A DNA stretch of 64,000 bases from the NCBI RefSeq assembly GCF_042854845.1, contig NZ_AP031498.1, forward strand, positions 3,162,001-3,226,000, written 5' to 3'. The notes under the pieces were generated by a model, which searched no databases, was not told the origin of the DNA, and saw only the letters and a list, made by a program, of their open reading frames with translations. Source of the DNA: Maricurvus nonylphenolicus. Lineage in GTDB: Bacteria > Pseudomonadota > Gammaproteobacteria > Pseudomonadales > Cellvibrionaceae. Shown piece by piece: positions 17,880 through 28,500 of this stretch. The translations under genes and the position numbers were made by a program. How positions within the stretch are numbered: position 1 is the first letter of the stretch; every line of letters begins with the position of its first letter.

Positions 17880-20800
17880 CTAGAAAGACTGTAACAACGT
17901 ATTAAAAAGATCCCGTGCAACGGTGATAATACGAGAGGACGCATTATAAGCCTGCTCAAAGCGGATCAAATCTGCGGCCTCTTCATCAAGGTTTACACCT
18001 GAGATAGAATTCCGCAATTCACGGGACTGATTCAAGATTTCATTCGCTGCATCACGGTTGATATTGGATTCAGCCGTAACAGTACCGACGAATTCCACCA
18101 GATCACCGTAAGACTCCTGAAACGACGCATTGCCGTTTATTAACTTTGCTGATTCAATTTCAACAAACTTTAACGCGTTACGGTTATCTGATACCCCATC
18201 GGTATTGAAATTGACAAAAAACTCATCGCCGGCGTTTGGATTACCGGTAATATCAAAGGTATAACCAAAGAAATTTGAAACCGCGTCAGGATTCGTGGTG
18301 AATACATTTCCATTGACTGTCGCACTGGAGGCCAGTGAATACCCCTCTTCCAGAGTGACACTCACTGTACCACCAATGGTCGTCGAATTTACTGAACCAG
18401 CTACACCAGTCCCTTCCACCGTCAAAATATCAGAAGGAGCCATTACGCCCTGACCTACTGCTGCGGTCAATCCCAGAGGGTCACCGCCCACCAGGTTACT
18501 GAGTTGAATTTGAGCATTAGTACTCGTAGATACCGTTGAAAATGCCAGTGTTCCATCAGCATTTAAACTCACTTCAACTTTACCGCCGACATCATAGGCA
18601 CGGTCTATCTGATTTTGCAGATAGTTAACGAGATCATCAGGGTTATTAAATACCCCCTCTACGGCTATCGTTCTTGGATTGCTAAGACCATTGGGGCCAT
18701 CAAAAATATCGACATCAAAACTGTAAGGACCACCCGTGGTTAAATCTACACTGCTATTAGTGACATTTTGGGTACCCCAGAGGGTTGCCGGATCATCACC
18801 TTTGACTTCAATGAAGTCGGTACCCGTATCACCCTCGACCTGAAATCGCAGGTCTGCTCCCGTTGATGCCGTAATACGAATCATATCGCCATCACTGACA
18901 GCACTAATGCCTTGAGACTGGAGTACACCACTCACATTGATTGCTTCCGCAATCGCATCATTGGTCAATGGCCGCGGAGCTTGAGCGAGATTCTGTGACT
19001 GAGCCAAAGTATCAGCTAAATTGACACCATTTAGATATAAATTAAAATCCGTTCCCGTACTCAGACCATCATCCGTAACCCGGATTTGTACCTCAGTCGA
19101 CGCCGTTGCACTAACCCCTTCTCTACTGCCTAACTGAAAAGCAATTTGTTCCGCTGAATCGCCGCGCTGAACTTGGACAAAAGGCTGAGAAGTCGCAATG
19201 CCATTCGTTGGATTCGTATAGGTAATGGATATATTTTCATCCAGATAGGTATTCTGTGCTTCTGTACCAATGGGCCCTGTTACCACCTCACTCAAGCGAG
19301 GGATACGACCCGCATTAGCACCGTCACTCATCACTACCGTTTGACCGGGTTCTGAAGGTAAAATCTGATTGCGCTCACCAGGCTTAAACTGCAAATTCTC
19401 CAACGGCGGATTTAGGCTTTTAGGATTGGTTGGATCCGTTACATCCAAAACATCGTAGGTAGTTGCCGAGGTGAACTTCACCATTAATGGCGGAGACAGC
19501 GTGCCAAGTGTTGCAAAAGCAGGCATCAACTCACCGGTAGCTGGATCAATGGTTTGCAGGGTTTCCCCCTGCGAAATAGCACCTGTACCTGTATTTGAGA
19601 GACTATTGGACGTAGTGACAGGTTGAGCAAACGCCAGAATTTCAGGTGATGTCGCTATCACATCAACATTATTTGCACCAAAACGCGTAGGCATAATGGT
19701 GAACCTGTCACCATCTGCGAAAGAACCTGACTCAAAAGTAACCCGAAATCCTTCTGCCTCGAAAGAGGTTGGCCTCTGTGCGGGTAAGCCACCGGCTTGA
19801 ACAACAGTATTATCCGTTAGACGCACTAATTCAAAAGCATCAGGCCCACTGCCAGATAAGCGTAATTCATAATCAGAATTGGATAATTCACTCGACTCTA
19901 AAATCTCAACGGAAACTAAACGATCAGGAGGTGCCGCATTGGTTTGGCTTGGGGCTACACGATCTAATTGTGCTTGCCGCCCATTAATGGGATCAAAAAT
20001 TGGTACGCCGAAATTACCGTTAAGATCCAAGCCGAGTTGCTGCTGCTCATTCATGGCGTCAACAAAGTTCAACGCTATTCGGCCCAACTCATTAAATGTT
20101 CTATCCAGTACATCTTCACGAAAATCAAGCAAGCCGCCCATGCGCCCGCCACGAATTTCATCTGTGATGACTTGAATTTGCCCATTATTTACAAACGCTA
20201 TATCTTGACGATTGGCATCTGTTTGACCAGGAATAGCACGTACTTCATTAACGCTATTACCTACAACGAGAGGCTGTCCATTTCCAATAAAGACATTAAC
20301 AGCCCCATCATTCTGTTCGAATGTGGTGATTGCCACCAATTCAGACAGTTCACGCAATACTTCATCACGCTCATCCAGGAGATCGTTAGGTGAATTACCA
20401 CTTCCCTGCCCGACAGCATCAACGATGCGCTCATTCAGATTAGACAAGGTACTGGCCAGTGCAGTGATCTGCCCTGCTGTAGCATCAAGCTCCTGATTAA
20501 CAATATTGTTAATTTCGCCGAATCGGCCGTAAAGGGAACCAAAACGCTGAGCTAATACATCAGCTTGAGCCAGAATCAACTGCCGAACTGGAATTGATGT
20601 TGGGTCGTCAGTTGCCGCTTGAAGTGAACTGAAATATTCAGCCAAACCACTGGAAAGCCCAATGGATTCATTCGCCAATAAATTATCCAACTCACCAATT
20701 TTTTGACTAAAAGCATCCAGTTCATTAAACGCAGATGTATCCAGACGAATTTGTGAAATCACAAACTCGTTTGCCAATCGATCTATAGACTGAATATTAA

Positions 20801-20972
20801 CGCCAGTACCAATATATCCGGCACCGGAAAACAAAGCTGGATTACTGCCAACCTCTACCCGCTGACGTGTATACCCTTCTTCGTTAGCGTGGGTAATATT
20901 GTTACCGGTAGCACCAAGCTGAGCTTGACTGGTTCTCAGGCCACTGATCGCAATACCAAGTAAATCAGCCAT
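17880..20972 (-). CDS. flgK: FlgK, oversized hook-filament junction protein
   Basis: The product is 1030 aa, usual 450-660. The N-terminal end (about 1-340) is canonical, with GLRTSQAQLGATGNNITHANEEGYTRQ and SGLAEYFSSLQAATDDPTSIPVRQ. The end (about 970-1030) has the FlgK signature AANEILNQSRELRNSISGVNLDEEAADLIRFEQAYNASSRII. Residues from about 350 to 900 hold inserted modules of the kind FxVxxxDG...LVNYLQNQID...VEVSLNxDGTLAFST, like those in FliD and FlgE. The start overlaps the flgJ stop by one base (TGATG), so translation is probably coupled. Confidence 0.95.
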   Translation of the reverse strand: MADLLGIAISGLRTSQAQLGATGNNITHANEEGYTRQRVEVGSNPALFSGAGYIGTGVNIQSIDRLANEFVISQIRLDTSAFNELDAFSQKIGELDNLLANESIGLSSGLAEYFSSLQAATDDPTSIPVRQLILAQADVLAQRFGSLYGRFGEINNIVNQELDATAGQITALASTLSNLNERIVDAVGQGSGNSPNDLLDERDEVLRELSELVAITTFEQNDGAVNVFIGNGQPLVVGNSVNEVRAIPGQTDANRQDIAFVNNGQIQVITDEIRGGRMGGLLDFREDVLDRTFNELGRIALNFVDAMNEQQQLGLDLNGNFGVPIFDPINGRQAQLDRVAPSQTNAAPPDRLVSVEILESSELSNSDYELRLSGSGPDAFELVRLTDNTVVQAGGLPAQRPTSFEAEGFRVTFESGSFADGDRFTIMPTRFGANNVDVIATSPEILAFAQPVTTSNSLSNTGTGAISQGETLQTIDPATGELMPAFATLGTLSPPLMVKFTSATTYDVLDVTDPTNPKSLNPPLENLQFKPGERNQILPSEPGQTVVMSDGANAGRIPRLSEVVTGPIGTEAQNTYLDENISITYTNPTNGIATSQPFVQVQRGDSAEQIAFQLGSREGVSATASTEVQIRVTDDGLSTGTDFNLYLNGVNLADTLAQSQNLAQAPRPLTNDAIAEAINVSGVLQSQGISAVSDGDMIRITASTGADLRFQVEGDTGTDFIEVKGDDPATLWGTQNVTNSSVDLTTGGPYSFDVDIFDGPNGLSNPRTIAVEGVFNNPDDLVNYLQNQIDRAYDVGGKVEVSLNADGTLAFSTVSTSTNAQIQLSNLVGGDPLGLTAAVGQGVMAPSDILTVEGTGVAGSVNSTTIGGTVSVTLEEGYSLASSATVNGNVFTTNPDAVSNFFGYTFDITGNPNAGDEFFVNFNTDGVSDNRNALKFVEIESAKLINGNASFQESYGDLVEFVGTVTAESNINRDAANEILNQSRELRNSISGVNLDEEAADLIRFEQAYNASSRIITVARDLFNTLLQSF

Positions 20973-21913
20973 CAGTCTTTCCTCGCCGTGACGACATCAC
21001 TGCTCGCCTGCTGCACGGCTTCACTATTAAATACACGCCAGACCTTATTGGCATACTCCGGATCGGTTGCGTAACCGGCGGCCTGTAATTCTTTAAGATA
21101 TGCGTAAGGGTTATTGGCATTATCTACCGCAGCGGCATAACGTTGCCGCTCACCGATAAAGGCTGTGTAGTCCTCGAAACTGGCAGCCATATCCGGATAA
21201 ACTCTGAACTGCGCCTGCTCGTGGCGAGCAACACCGTGATTAAATTCAATGGTTGAAACACTAACCTGATCCTGCTGCCAATCACTGCCAGCTTTGATAT
21301 TAAACAGATTGAAACTGCTCTCGCCACTTTCACGGTGGATCACATGACGTCCCCAACCGGTTTCCAGGGCTGCCTGAGCAATCAATACGCGGCTATCTAC
21401 CCCTAAACTTTCAGCAGCTTTATCTGCGTAAGGCTTAACCTTGGCCACAAACTCTTCCGGGCTGATAGCCATAGGCTGTTTTACGCCTATCGTAGAAGGG
21501 CCCGCCTTTTCAGGACCTTTAAAGGGCTTATCCAACGGCATTGGCCCGTTATTGCCCAAGCCATTGGGCTCAACGGACAGATACTGCTGTTTCATTTGAC
21601 GGATAAAAGCATCGGCAATACCTAACCCTTTGCCCTGGCTAAGCGACAACCCCAGCTGATGGTCAAACATATCCTGGTGAAACTTCATTTCCGAACTGTT
21701 GAAGTAGCTGTCTTCGGCAAACACATCATTGGCTTCGCGCATGGTCTTCAACATGGTTTGCAGCATTATGGACTCGAATTGCTGGGCAATCTTTTCCAGT
21801 GCGGCTTCTTTGTTTTCGCGACCTTCGCGCTTAATCGATTGCAGATCCGTTAAATCGGTATAGGAAGACTGCTGGGCTTGATGCAAGACACTATTGGAAT
21901 CAAATGGAATCAT
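20972..21913 (-). CDS. flgJ: FlgJ, rod-cap protein with peptidoglycan hydrolase domain
   Basis: A 313-aa two-domain FlgJ. The N-terminal rod-binding domain (about 35-110) has FESIMLQTMLKTMREAND. The C-terminal glucosaminidase domain (about 150-300) has the catalytic Glu in AALETGWGRH (E184) and the closing YATDPEYANKVWRV. It acts in the periplasm, capping the rod and opening the cell wall. It begins one base after the flgI stop and its own stop overlaps the flgK start. The residues between the domains are Pro/Gly-rich. Confidence 0.96.
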   Translation of the reverse strand: MIPFDSNSVLHQAQQSSYTDLTDLQSIKREGRENKEAALEKIAQQFESIMLQTMLKTMREANDVFAEDSYFNSSEMKFHQDMFDHQLGLSLSQGKGLGIADAFIRQMKQQYLSVEPNGLGNNGPMPLDKPFKGPEKAGPSTIGVKQPMAISPEEFVAKVKPYADKAAESLGVDSRVLIAQAALETGWGRHVIHRESGESSFNLFNIKAGSDWQQDQVSVSTIEFNHGVARHEQAQFRVYPDMAASFEDYTAFIGERQRYAAAVDNANNPYAYLKELQAAGYATDPEYANKVWRVFNSEAVQQASSDVVTARKD

Positions 21914-21914
21914 C

Positions 21915-23021
21915 TTAGATCACCATAATCTCGGCTTTCAGCGCACCCACCTGCTTAAGCGCTTCCAAAATGGCCATTAAATCACCGGGGGCTGCCCCGA
22001 CCTGATTAACCGCACGGACAATATCATCAAGGCTTGCACCCGCATCAAATTTGAACATGGGCTTGGCCTCTTGATCAGCGGCTACATCGCTGTCTGGCAA
22101 TACAACTGTTTGACCTTCACTGAAGGCGCCAGGTTGATTGACTTGAACATTTTCAGAAATGGTTACGGTCAAACTGCCGTGAGTGACTGCCACAGGTTCA
22201 ACACGAACATGCTGACCAACCACAATGGTGCCTGTGCGCGAGTTAATCACAACACGCGCGGCCTCTTCGCCCGGATCCACTTCGATATTTTCCAGCAGAG
22301 ACAGATAATTTACCCGGTGCGCCGGGTTAACCGGGGCATCAACCATCACCGACGTGGCATCCATCGGGCGAGCAACATCTGGCCCCAAAAGTTCATTGAT
22401 ACTGTCAGCTACTCGCTTGGAGGTCGTAAAATCGGCACGGTGCAGGTTAAGCACAATCGGTTGCCCGGAGGCAAAATTATTGGCGACACTACGCTCAACC
22501 ATAGCGCCATTGGGAATACGACCAACACTCGGAACATTGACGGTAATTTTGGAGCCGTCCAAACCCTCAGCTCCAAAGCCGCCAACGACCAGATTACCCT
22601 GAGCAATGGCATAGACGTTATCATCAAGACCTTTTAATGGTGTTAATAGCAGGGTTCCACCGCGTAAGCTCGCCGCATTGGCTATGGAAGAAACGGTAAT
22701 ATCAATAGTTTGACCCGGTTTGGCAAAGGCAGGAATTTCAGCATGTACAGCCACTGCCGCAACATTCTTTAACTGCAATCGCTGGCCTTCCGGTACCGTA
22801 ATACCAAACTGCTTCAACATACTGAGGAATGACTGCGTGGTAAATGGCGCCTGATTGGTTTGATCACCAGTGCCATCCAAACCCACAACCAGGCCATACC
22901 CTACCAGGTGATTACTACGCACCCCGGCAACAGAAGACAAATCCTTAATACGCTCAGCAGCAGCCTGACCCATCGAGACCATAAAAAAGAAAAACAGAAA
23001 ACCTTGTAGCGCTCTTTTCAT
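21915..23021 (-). CDS. flgI: FlgI, flagellar P-ring protein
   Basis: About 368 aa with a cleavable signal peptide (MKRALQGFLFFFFMVSMGQAAA), then the P-ring domain starting ERIKDLSSVAGVRSNHLVGYG. I place the start at ATG 23021, ten bases after the flgH stop, with GGGG six bases upstream. A longer open frame up to 23213 would overlap flgH and put 64 unrelated residues before the signal peptide. The P ring forms the periplasmic part of the bushing around the rod. It ends in ALKAEIMVI as the family does. Length is normal. Confidence 0.95.
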   Translation of the reverse strand: MKRALQGFLFFFFMVSMGQAAAERIKDLSSVAGVRSNHLVGYGLVVGLDGTGDQTNQAPFTTQSFLSMLKQFGITVPEGQRLQLKNVAAVAVHAEIPAFAKPGQTIDITVSSIANAASLRGGTLLLTPLKGLDDNVYAIAQGNLVVGGFGAEGLDGSKITVNVPSVGRIPNGAMVERSVANNFASGQPIVLNLHRADFTTSKRVADSINELLGPDVARPMDATSVMVDAPVNPAHRVNYLSLLENIEVDPGEEAARVVINSRTGTIVVGQHVRVEPVAVTHGSLTVTISENVQVNQPGAFSEGQTVVLPDSDVAADQEAKPMFKFDAGASLDDIVRAVNQVGAAPGDLMAILEALKQVGALKAEIMVI

Positions 23022-23031
23022 TCCGATCCCC

Positions 23032-23739
23032 TTAGAAAGGCCACAGCGGGCTGTTAAAGAAGCGAGAGCCCCAACCCATAATGCCTGATTCAGCAACTTC
23101 ACCTGTGCCACTATAGGTAATACGTGCATTGGCCAGCTTCTGTGAGGCAATGGTGTTGTCTGGTGTAACATCTTCCGGACGAATAAGGCCGCTGATGCGA
23201 ATATATTCATCACCTCGGTTTAAGGTCATCCATTTTTCGCCACGAACGATCAGGTTGCCGTTTGGTAAGACGTCTGCCACGGTTACGGCAATACTGCCCT
23301 GTAAACTGTTACTTTGATCCGCATCACCTTCACCGGTAAAGTCACGATCCTGTTGGATATCAGTTAGAGTACTCAGATTTTTCCAGCTGGGTTTTGTCCC
23401 CAGAATGCTGCCGGAATTTCCAGTAGGGTCTTCCGCGAATTGCACTTCGCTTTCCTTGGAAATCTCAACTTTACTGGACTTGGTTGAAGAGGTTCGTTCA
23501 TTCAACACTATTGTAATAATGTCGCCAATTCGATGGGCCTTACGATCATCAAACAGAGACAGAGAATAATCGGAGCGATATAGCGAACTCCCCGTTGGTT
23601 GAGGTGGCACACTCCCGCTGCCTAACACAGGCGCATAAGACGGATCATCGGGGCGAGCCGGGGCCTGAATAACACAGGCATTTAAGCTCACTGCCGTAGC
23701 AACAATAAGGAGTCGATTAGCAATTTGGTTTAAATTCAT
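23032..23739 (-). CDS. flgH: FlgH, flagellar L-ring lipoprotein
   Basis: About 235 aa. A lipoprotein signal ends in VSLNAC, with lipidated Cys22 counted from ATG 23739. A TTG at 23757 would add six residues but is not needed, since the family starts close to the signal peptide. The core has the L-ring features RSDYSLSLFDDRKAHRIGDIITIVLNE, the GSIAVTVADVLPNGNL segment and ISGLIRPEDVTPDNTIAS. It forms the outer-membrane ring. Length is normal. Confidence 0.95.
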   Translation of the reverse strand: MNLNQIANRLLIVATAVSLNACVIQAPARPDDPSYAPVLGSGSVPPQPTGSSLYRSDYSLSLFDDRKAHRIGDIITIVLNERTSSTKSSKVEISKESEVQFAEDPTGNSGSILGTKPSWKNLSTLTDIQQDRDFTGEGDADQSNSLQGSIAVTVADVLPNGNLIVRGEKWMTLNRGDEYIRISGLIRPEDVTPDNTIASQKLANARITYSGTGEVAESGIMGWGSRFFNSPLWPF

Positions 23740-23784
23740 AACGGCTATTCCAGTCAAATAATCCCAATCAATCCGTCACACCAT

Positions 23785-24570
23785 TTACAGATTCTGCGTA
23801 ATAAACTGAAGCATTTGATCAGAGGTAGATACGACCTTGGAATTAAGCTCATAGACTCGCTGTGTGGTGATCATATTGACCATCTCTTCGACAATATCAA
23901 CATTGGAGTTTTCCAATACTCCCTGCTGAATTTCACCCAGGCCATTTTCTCCTGGTGTGCCCGTTAACGGGTTACCGCTAGCAACAGACTCACGAAACAG
24001 ATTTCCACCCACAGCTTCCAAACCTGACGGATTCACAAAATCAACGATTTGAATATCACCGATCGCCTGCGGGTTTGGATCACCATCAATAAAAGCATTC
24101 ACCACACCATCGGTACCGATGGTGATTTTGTTAGTGTTCTGCGGTACGGTAATCGTCGGTTCCAACAGCAGACCAGCTGAGTTAACAATTTCACCATCCG
24201 CATTGAGCTGGAACTGACCATTTCTGGTGTAGCCTATTTCACCATCAGGTAGCTGTATCTGGAAAAAACCACGGCCATCGATCGCGGCATCCAAAGCCTG
24301 ATCTGTGACTTGTAAGCTGCCTTCAGTAAACTCTTTTTGCGTTGCCACTACACGAGTACCAGTACCCAACTGCAATCCGGAAGGTAGCTCACTATCGCGG
24401 TTAGCCTGACCACCCGGCTGGCGATGCACCTGATACAACAGATCCTCAAAAATCGCTCTGTCACGCTTAAATCCAACGGTGGAGGCATTGGCCAAATTAT
24501 TGGAAATAGTAGTCAGCTGCGTATCCTGGGCACTTAATCCGGTTTTACTGACGTAGAGTGCGGCATGCAT
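23785..24570 (-). CDS. flgG: FlgG, distal rod protein
   Basis: A 261-aa rod protein of normal size. The N-terminus has the shared rod/hook motif ALYVSKTGLSAQDTQLTTISNNLANASTVGFKRDRA. The C-terminus has QQGVLENSNVDIVEEMVNMITTQRVYELNSKV, typical of FlgG. It polymerises to form the distal rod crossing the P and L rings. It lies between flgF and flgH with short gaps. Confidence 0.97.
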   Translation of the reverse strand: MHAALYVSKTGLSAQDTQLTTISNNLANASTVGFKRDRAIFEDLLYQVHRQPGGQANRDSELPSGLQLGTGTRVVATQKEFTEGSLQVTDQALDAAIDGRGFFQIQLPDGEIGYTRNGQFQLNADGEIVNSAGLLLEPTITVPQNTNKITIGTDGVVNAFIDGDPNPQAIGDIQIVDFVNPSGLEAVGGNLFRESVASGNPLTGTPGENGLGEIQQGVLENSNVDIVEEMVNMITTQRVYELNSKVVSTSDQMLQFITQNL

Positions 24571-24647
24571 AGTGGCATCCTCGTTAAAACTTTTCTGTTT
24601 TGCGGCAGGACATGTATTGCCGCTTTATACGTATTTACTGTGGGTTA

Positions 24648-25388
24648 CTAAGACATTTGCAATAGACGTGCCGAAGTTTCTGAATTACGTTCAACCGTTT
24701 TCATCAACTTCAACTGCATTTCGTATTGCCGGGATTTACTTAAAATTTCGGTAAATTCGTGCACAGTGTTTACATTGCTACTTTCGGTAAACCCAGCCAG
24801 CAAGGTGACATTAAGATCAATGGCAGCCTGTCCGCCGTCTTTGACGTACACCAAACCATCTTCTCGCTTCACCAAATCTTCCGCAGCCGGGTTGACTAAA
24901 CGAATCTGATCCAACACCTGCGGTTCACGACCACCACCAGCCAACACCACGCTGATAGTGCCGTCTTTACCGATATCAATTTTTTCCGCAGGAGGAATGG
25001 AAATAGGCCCCCCACTACCAAGCACGGGCTGGTTAGCACCTGTACGAAGTATGCCTGCGGTGTCGATATAGAGGTTACCGGCTCGTGTTAAACCCACCTC
25101 TCCGGTGTCTGACTCAACAGCAATGAACCCCTCCCCCTGAATCGCAACATCCAGTTCTCGACCGGTTTCCATGACAGTTCCAGGACGAAAATCTGTAGCA
25201 GGTCGCTCGGTTAAGGAGTAAGCACGGGTTGGATGGCCTTCACCGTAGTAAACCCCCATGCTGCGCGCCTGAGCAAAGTCAGCACGAAAGCCTGAGGTAT
25301 TAGCATTGGCGAGGTTATTGGAATGCGCGGTTTGAGCCAGCATGTTGTGCTTGGCTCCCGTCATAGCGATGTATAGCGCTTTATCCAT
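24648..25388 (-). CDS. flgF: FlgF, proximal rod protein
   Basis: A 246-aa rod protein of normal length. The N-terminus has MDKALYIAMTGAKHNMLAQTAHSNNLANANTSGFRADFAQARS, and the C-terminal rod/hook helix is ESSNVNTVHEFTEILSKSRQYEMQLKLMKTVE. It is the first gene after the flgE-flgF gap, which holds a hairpin and a strong sigma54 promoter, so flgFGHIJKL can be transcribed independently of flgBCDE. Confidence 0.96.
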   Translation of the reverse strand: MDKALYIAMTGAKHNMLAQTAHSNNLANANTSGFRADFAQARSMGVYYGEGHPTRAYSLTERPATDFRPGTVMETGRELDVAIQGEGFIAVESDTGEVGLTRAGNLYIDTAGILRTGANQPVLGSGGPISIPPAEKIDIGKDGTISVVLAGGGREPQVLDQIRLVNPAAEDLVKREDGLVYVKDGGQAAIDLNVTLLAGFTESSNVNTVHEFTEILSKSRQYEMQLKLMKTVERNSETSARLLQMS

Positions 25389-25437
25389 GGTCTACTCCGT
25401 TAACTTTTTGTCGCTTTTTAGCGGTTAACAGAGTTAG

Positions 25438-25453
25438 AGCAAGGGGTGTGCCA
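25438..25453 (-). promoter_or_regulatory. Sigma54 promoter of flgFGHIJKL
   Basis: The minus strand reads TGGCAC-ACCCC-TTGC, a full match to the RpoN consensus, about 50 bases before the flgF start. Confidence 0.85.
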
Positions 25454-25460
25454 AAACTTT

Positions 25461-25485
25461 GAAACCCGCCTGTTACGCGGGTTTC
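25461..25485 (-). terminator. Hairpin between flgE and flgF
   Basis: A perfect 9-bp stem (GAAACCCGC/GCGGGTTTC, 7-base loop) is followed on the minus strand by AAAGTTTT. It sits just upstream of the flgF promoter and so probably trims or ends the flgBCDE transcript. Confidence 0.6.
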
Positions 25486-25537
25486 ATCGAATGTAGCAAC
25501 AAAAGAGGCAAGCAAAGATCTCGACAGTTAACGGTCA

Positions 25538-25559
25538 GAGCGGCAACCATTAGCCGCTC
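25538..25559 (-). terminator. Second hairpin after flgE
   Basis: GAGCGGC/GCCGCTC, 7-bp perfect stem with an 8-base loop, 35 bp past the flgE stop. No T-run, so it may protect the 3' end or pause polymerase. Confidence 0.4.
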
Positions 25560-25593
25560 AAATACCCGTTAATGCAAAACACCAAGCGCGTGA

Positions 25594-28500
25594 TTAACGC
25601 AAGTTAATGATGGTCTGAGTAGTCTGATCTGCGGTCTCAATGGTTTTCGCATTAGCCTGGAAATTACGCTGCGCGATAATCAAATTTACCAATTGAGCAG
25701 ACAAATCCACATTGGATTCTTCCAGCGCCCCGGAGTTAATCACACCGAGCGCTGCCGTTCCTGGCGCACTGATGTTCGGCACACCGGATTCAAAGTTCTC
25801 AGCCCACATTGTGTCCCCTACTGGCTGCAACCCCTGGTCGTTGGGGAAATCAGCCAGAGCAATCTGAGCCAATACCTGCGCCTCACCATTGGTAAATCGG
25901 GCAAACAGCGTACCATCGTCGTCAATATCAATACCTGACAAGCGCCCAGTGGTGAATCCGTTTTGATCAACATCGTTTACGGCAAACTCATCGCCAAACT
26001 GGGTTGAGCCGGTCAAATCAATTTCAAAGTTAGAACTTACTGGCGGCTCTGGTACCGGCAAAGTTCCGCCCTGTAGTACGTTTTGTGGCCCCAAAGCACC
26101 GCTAGGTTGCCCACTGGCATCCAGAGGCTCCCAGTTGGAGATCAGTATCTGATCGGACAAAAGTGTATTCAGACTACCATCCTGATTAAAGTTGAGGTTA
26201 TAGGATGCGCGCGTTGCTTGAGTATTTTGCGGTGGCGGCAAGGTAGTATCGGGATCTCCCACATCCTGACCATCGACCAATACGTACATTATCCAACTGT
26301 TTGGCAATGTGGTTGGATCAGCAGGGTCATAGGGCTGTTTGACAAAATACTGGGTCATCACGTGTGAATTACCGAGGCTGTCAAAAATATTAACCGAGGT
26401 AGCATGGTTATACGTGGACTGATCGGTAGGATTAAACTGATTAATCTGAAAAGGCTGGAAAGTCGTTGCGGTAAATGGCCCAAACAATCCGATTGCGGGT
26501 GGCGTTGGGTTCGAGGCGGTATAACCTTCATCCAAGACAATATCAATCTGACCACCAATAAAAATGGCGTTAGGATTACCGTTTATCCCTTCGGCAACCA
26601 CATTGGTACCATCAGAGCCTTGGAACAAGGTACCAACCAAACCACCCAAACCCAATACATCAGCCCCGGTAATGCCGGCTACACGCAGACTTCGTGCGCT
26701 ACCACTAGCGGCAGTTTCAAATGACACCTGTCCGCCAGTAATCACAACATCTACATCACCAGCATTAAATCCATTAGCCGTCAGAGCCGTATCTACAGCC
26801 CCTTGCAAAGCTGTTTCCATTGCTGCCAAGCTACCCGGATTGTTAATACCACTGAGATCGACATTAATAAACCCAGCACCATCAACAGAAAGATCAAATG
26901 AGGGAGGCGGAACCAATAAAGTCCAGTCTTCAGTGCCTACAAGCACCGTTGTACCACTTGCAGTCTGTGCGACGGTAGACGTGGCGGTACCGTCATTGTT
27001 AGGGTCAGCTTCCAGAATCTGGGACGGTGCACTTGTCACACCCTGAATTTCTATACTGTCACCATCATCAGTACTGCTCAACATAAATTGCAAATCATCA
27101 CCCACTGCCGAGGTAATCGCCAGGCTATTGCTCGTGGCATCATACACAGCGGAAATACCCGGCAAAGTCGAAGTGGTCAACGCATTTATTTCGGTTTCCA
27201 GTGCCGCTAGAGTATCAGCGGTAAGCGAAACACCATTAAGCTCGATAACAGAATTACCTGCACTGTTATTATAATTAACTATCGTCGCACTAGTGGAAGC
27301 GGTAGCAGATACCCCAGATAGAGAATTCATTTCTGATGCGGTTTGAGCGGCACTGTTTCCCTGAGCAGCGGTATAAGTCACCGAATTACCATCTGGATCC
27401 GTAATATCAATTGTCTGTGTAGGGTAGGCATTATCAACCGCCGGACGACCAGAACTGTCTGCAATCGACGCAGCACCAATTGGCAGCCCCACAACGGATG
27501 AATCGTCACCACCTCTTGCCAACTGGTTTACCAAACCGGTAAATCCAAGTACATCCGATGTACTGCTGATAGCCGTTACCTCAATGGTATTGGCTGCACC
27601 AGTGGCAACACTCTCTAAAAATATCTGATTGGCGCCATTGAGCTGTACATTTACAATGCCCGCCCCCACTGCAGCATCGACTGCTGCCTGAATCGCATTT
27701 CGAGTATCTGCCGGCGTACCAGCAACCGTAATACCACTCAAAACAACCGTTTGCGATACAGCGCCATTTACCGACAAATCAAAACTGGCTCCATCGGCAC
27801 CGTTATACAAAATACCCTGCTGAGCAGACAAACCCAATACATCGTCAGTACCCACTGCCTGCATGGTAAAGAATGATGAAGAACCTGTCGCGGAAGTAGC
27901 TATAGATACTTGGTTACTACCATTTAGGCTGACAACCACATCTCCGGCACTTAAGCCAGGAATAGCCGCAGCAGTAATGGCATTGTCAATTGCCGTCTGC
28001 ATTTGCACTAGAACTGCGGCCGGAGTCGCACCAGTGCCATCAACTGTTGTCGCAAAGTCAGCAGTGACAGGCCCCAAACCATTTGCAACAAACTGTATCG
28101 TGGCATTACCCAGCGCACCCCAGTTTTCACCACCTGCCAGTGCAGTAGTACCCGCAAGTGTCGTGGCTGCTGTTGGAGGATCAATGGCGTTGAAATCTTC
28201 TGTACCGGTCATAGTGACAGTACCAGCGGAAGTCTGCGCCGTGGTTGCTACATTACCTCCCGTAATACTAACCTGCGATGACTCACCCGGGATTAACGAC
28301 TGAAACTCCAAATGAAAGTTACCACCACCATCATCAACCGCCGTGGCAACGACATCAATAGGGCTTTGTGCCGGGTTATTAGGCGAGAAAATCTGGCCGT
28401 TGATTACACCAGCCAAGGTTCGCAGATCATTGAAGCTGGTTATTGTGGGCGGCATTCCGTTGGCAGTATCCAGCGTCACACTGACGGTGCCATTATTTGA

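Noticed and set aside
23022..23213. Longer start for flgI (64 extra residues)
   Set aside because: It overlaps flgH, puts unrelated sequence before the signal peptide and has no ribosome-binding site; ATG 23021 is ten bases after the flgH stop with GGGG upstream.
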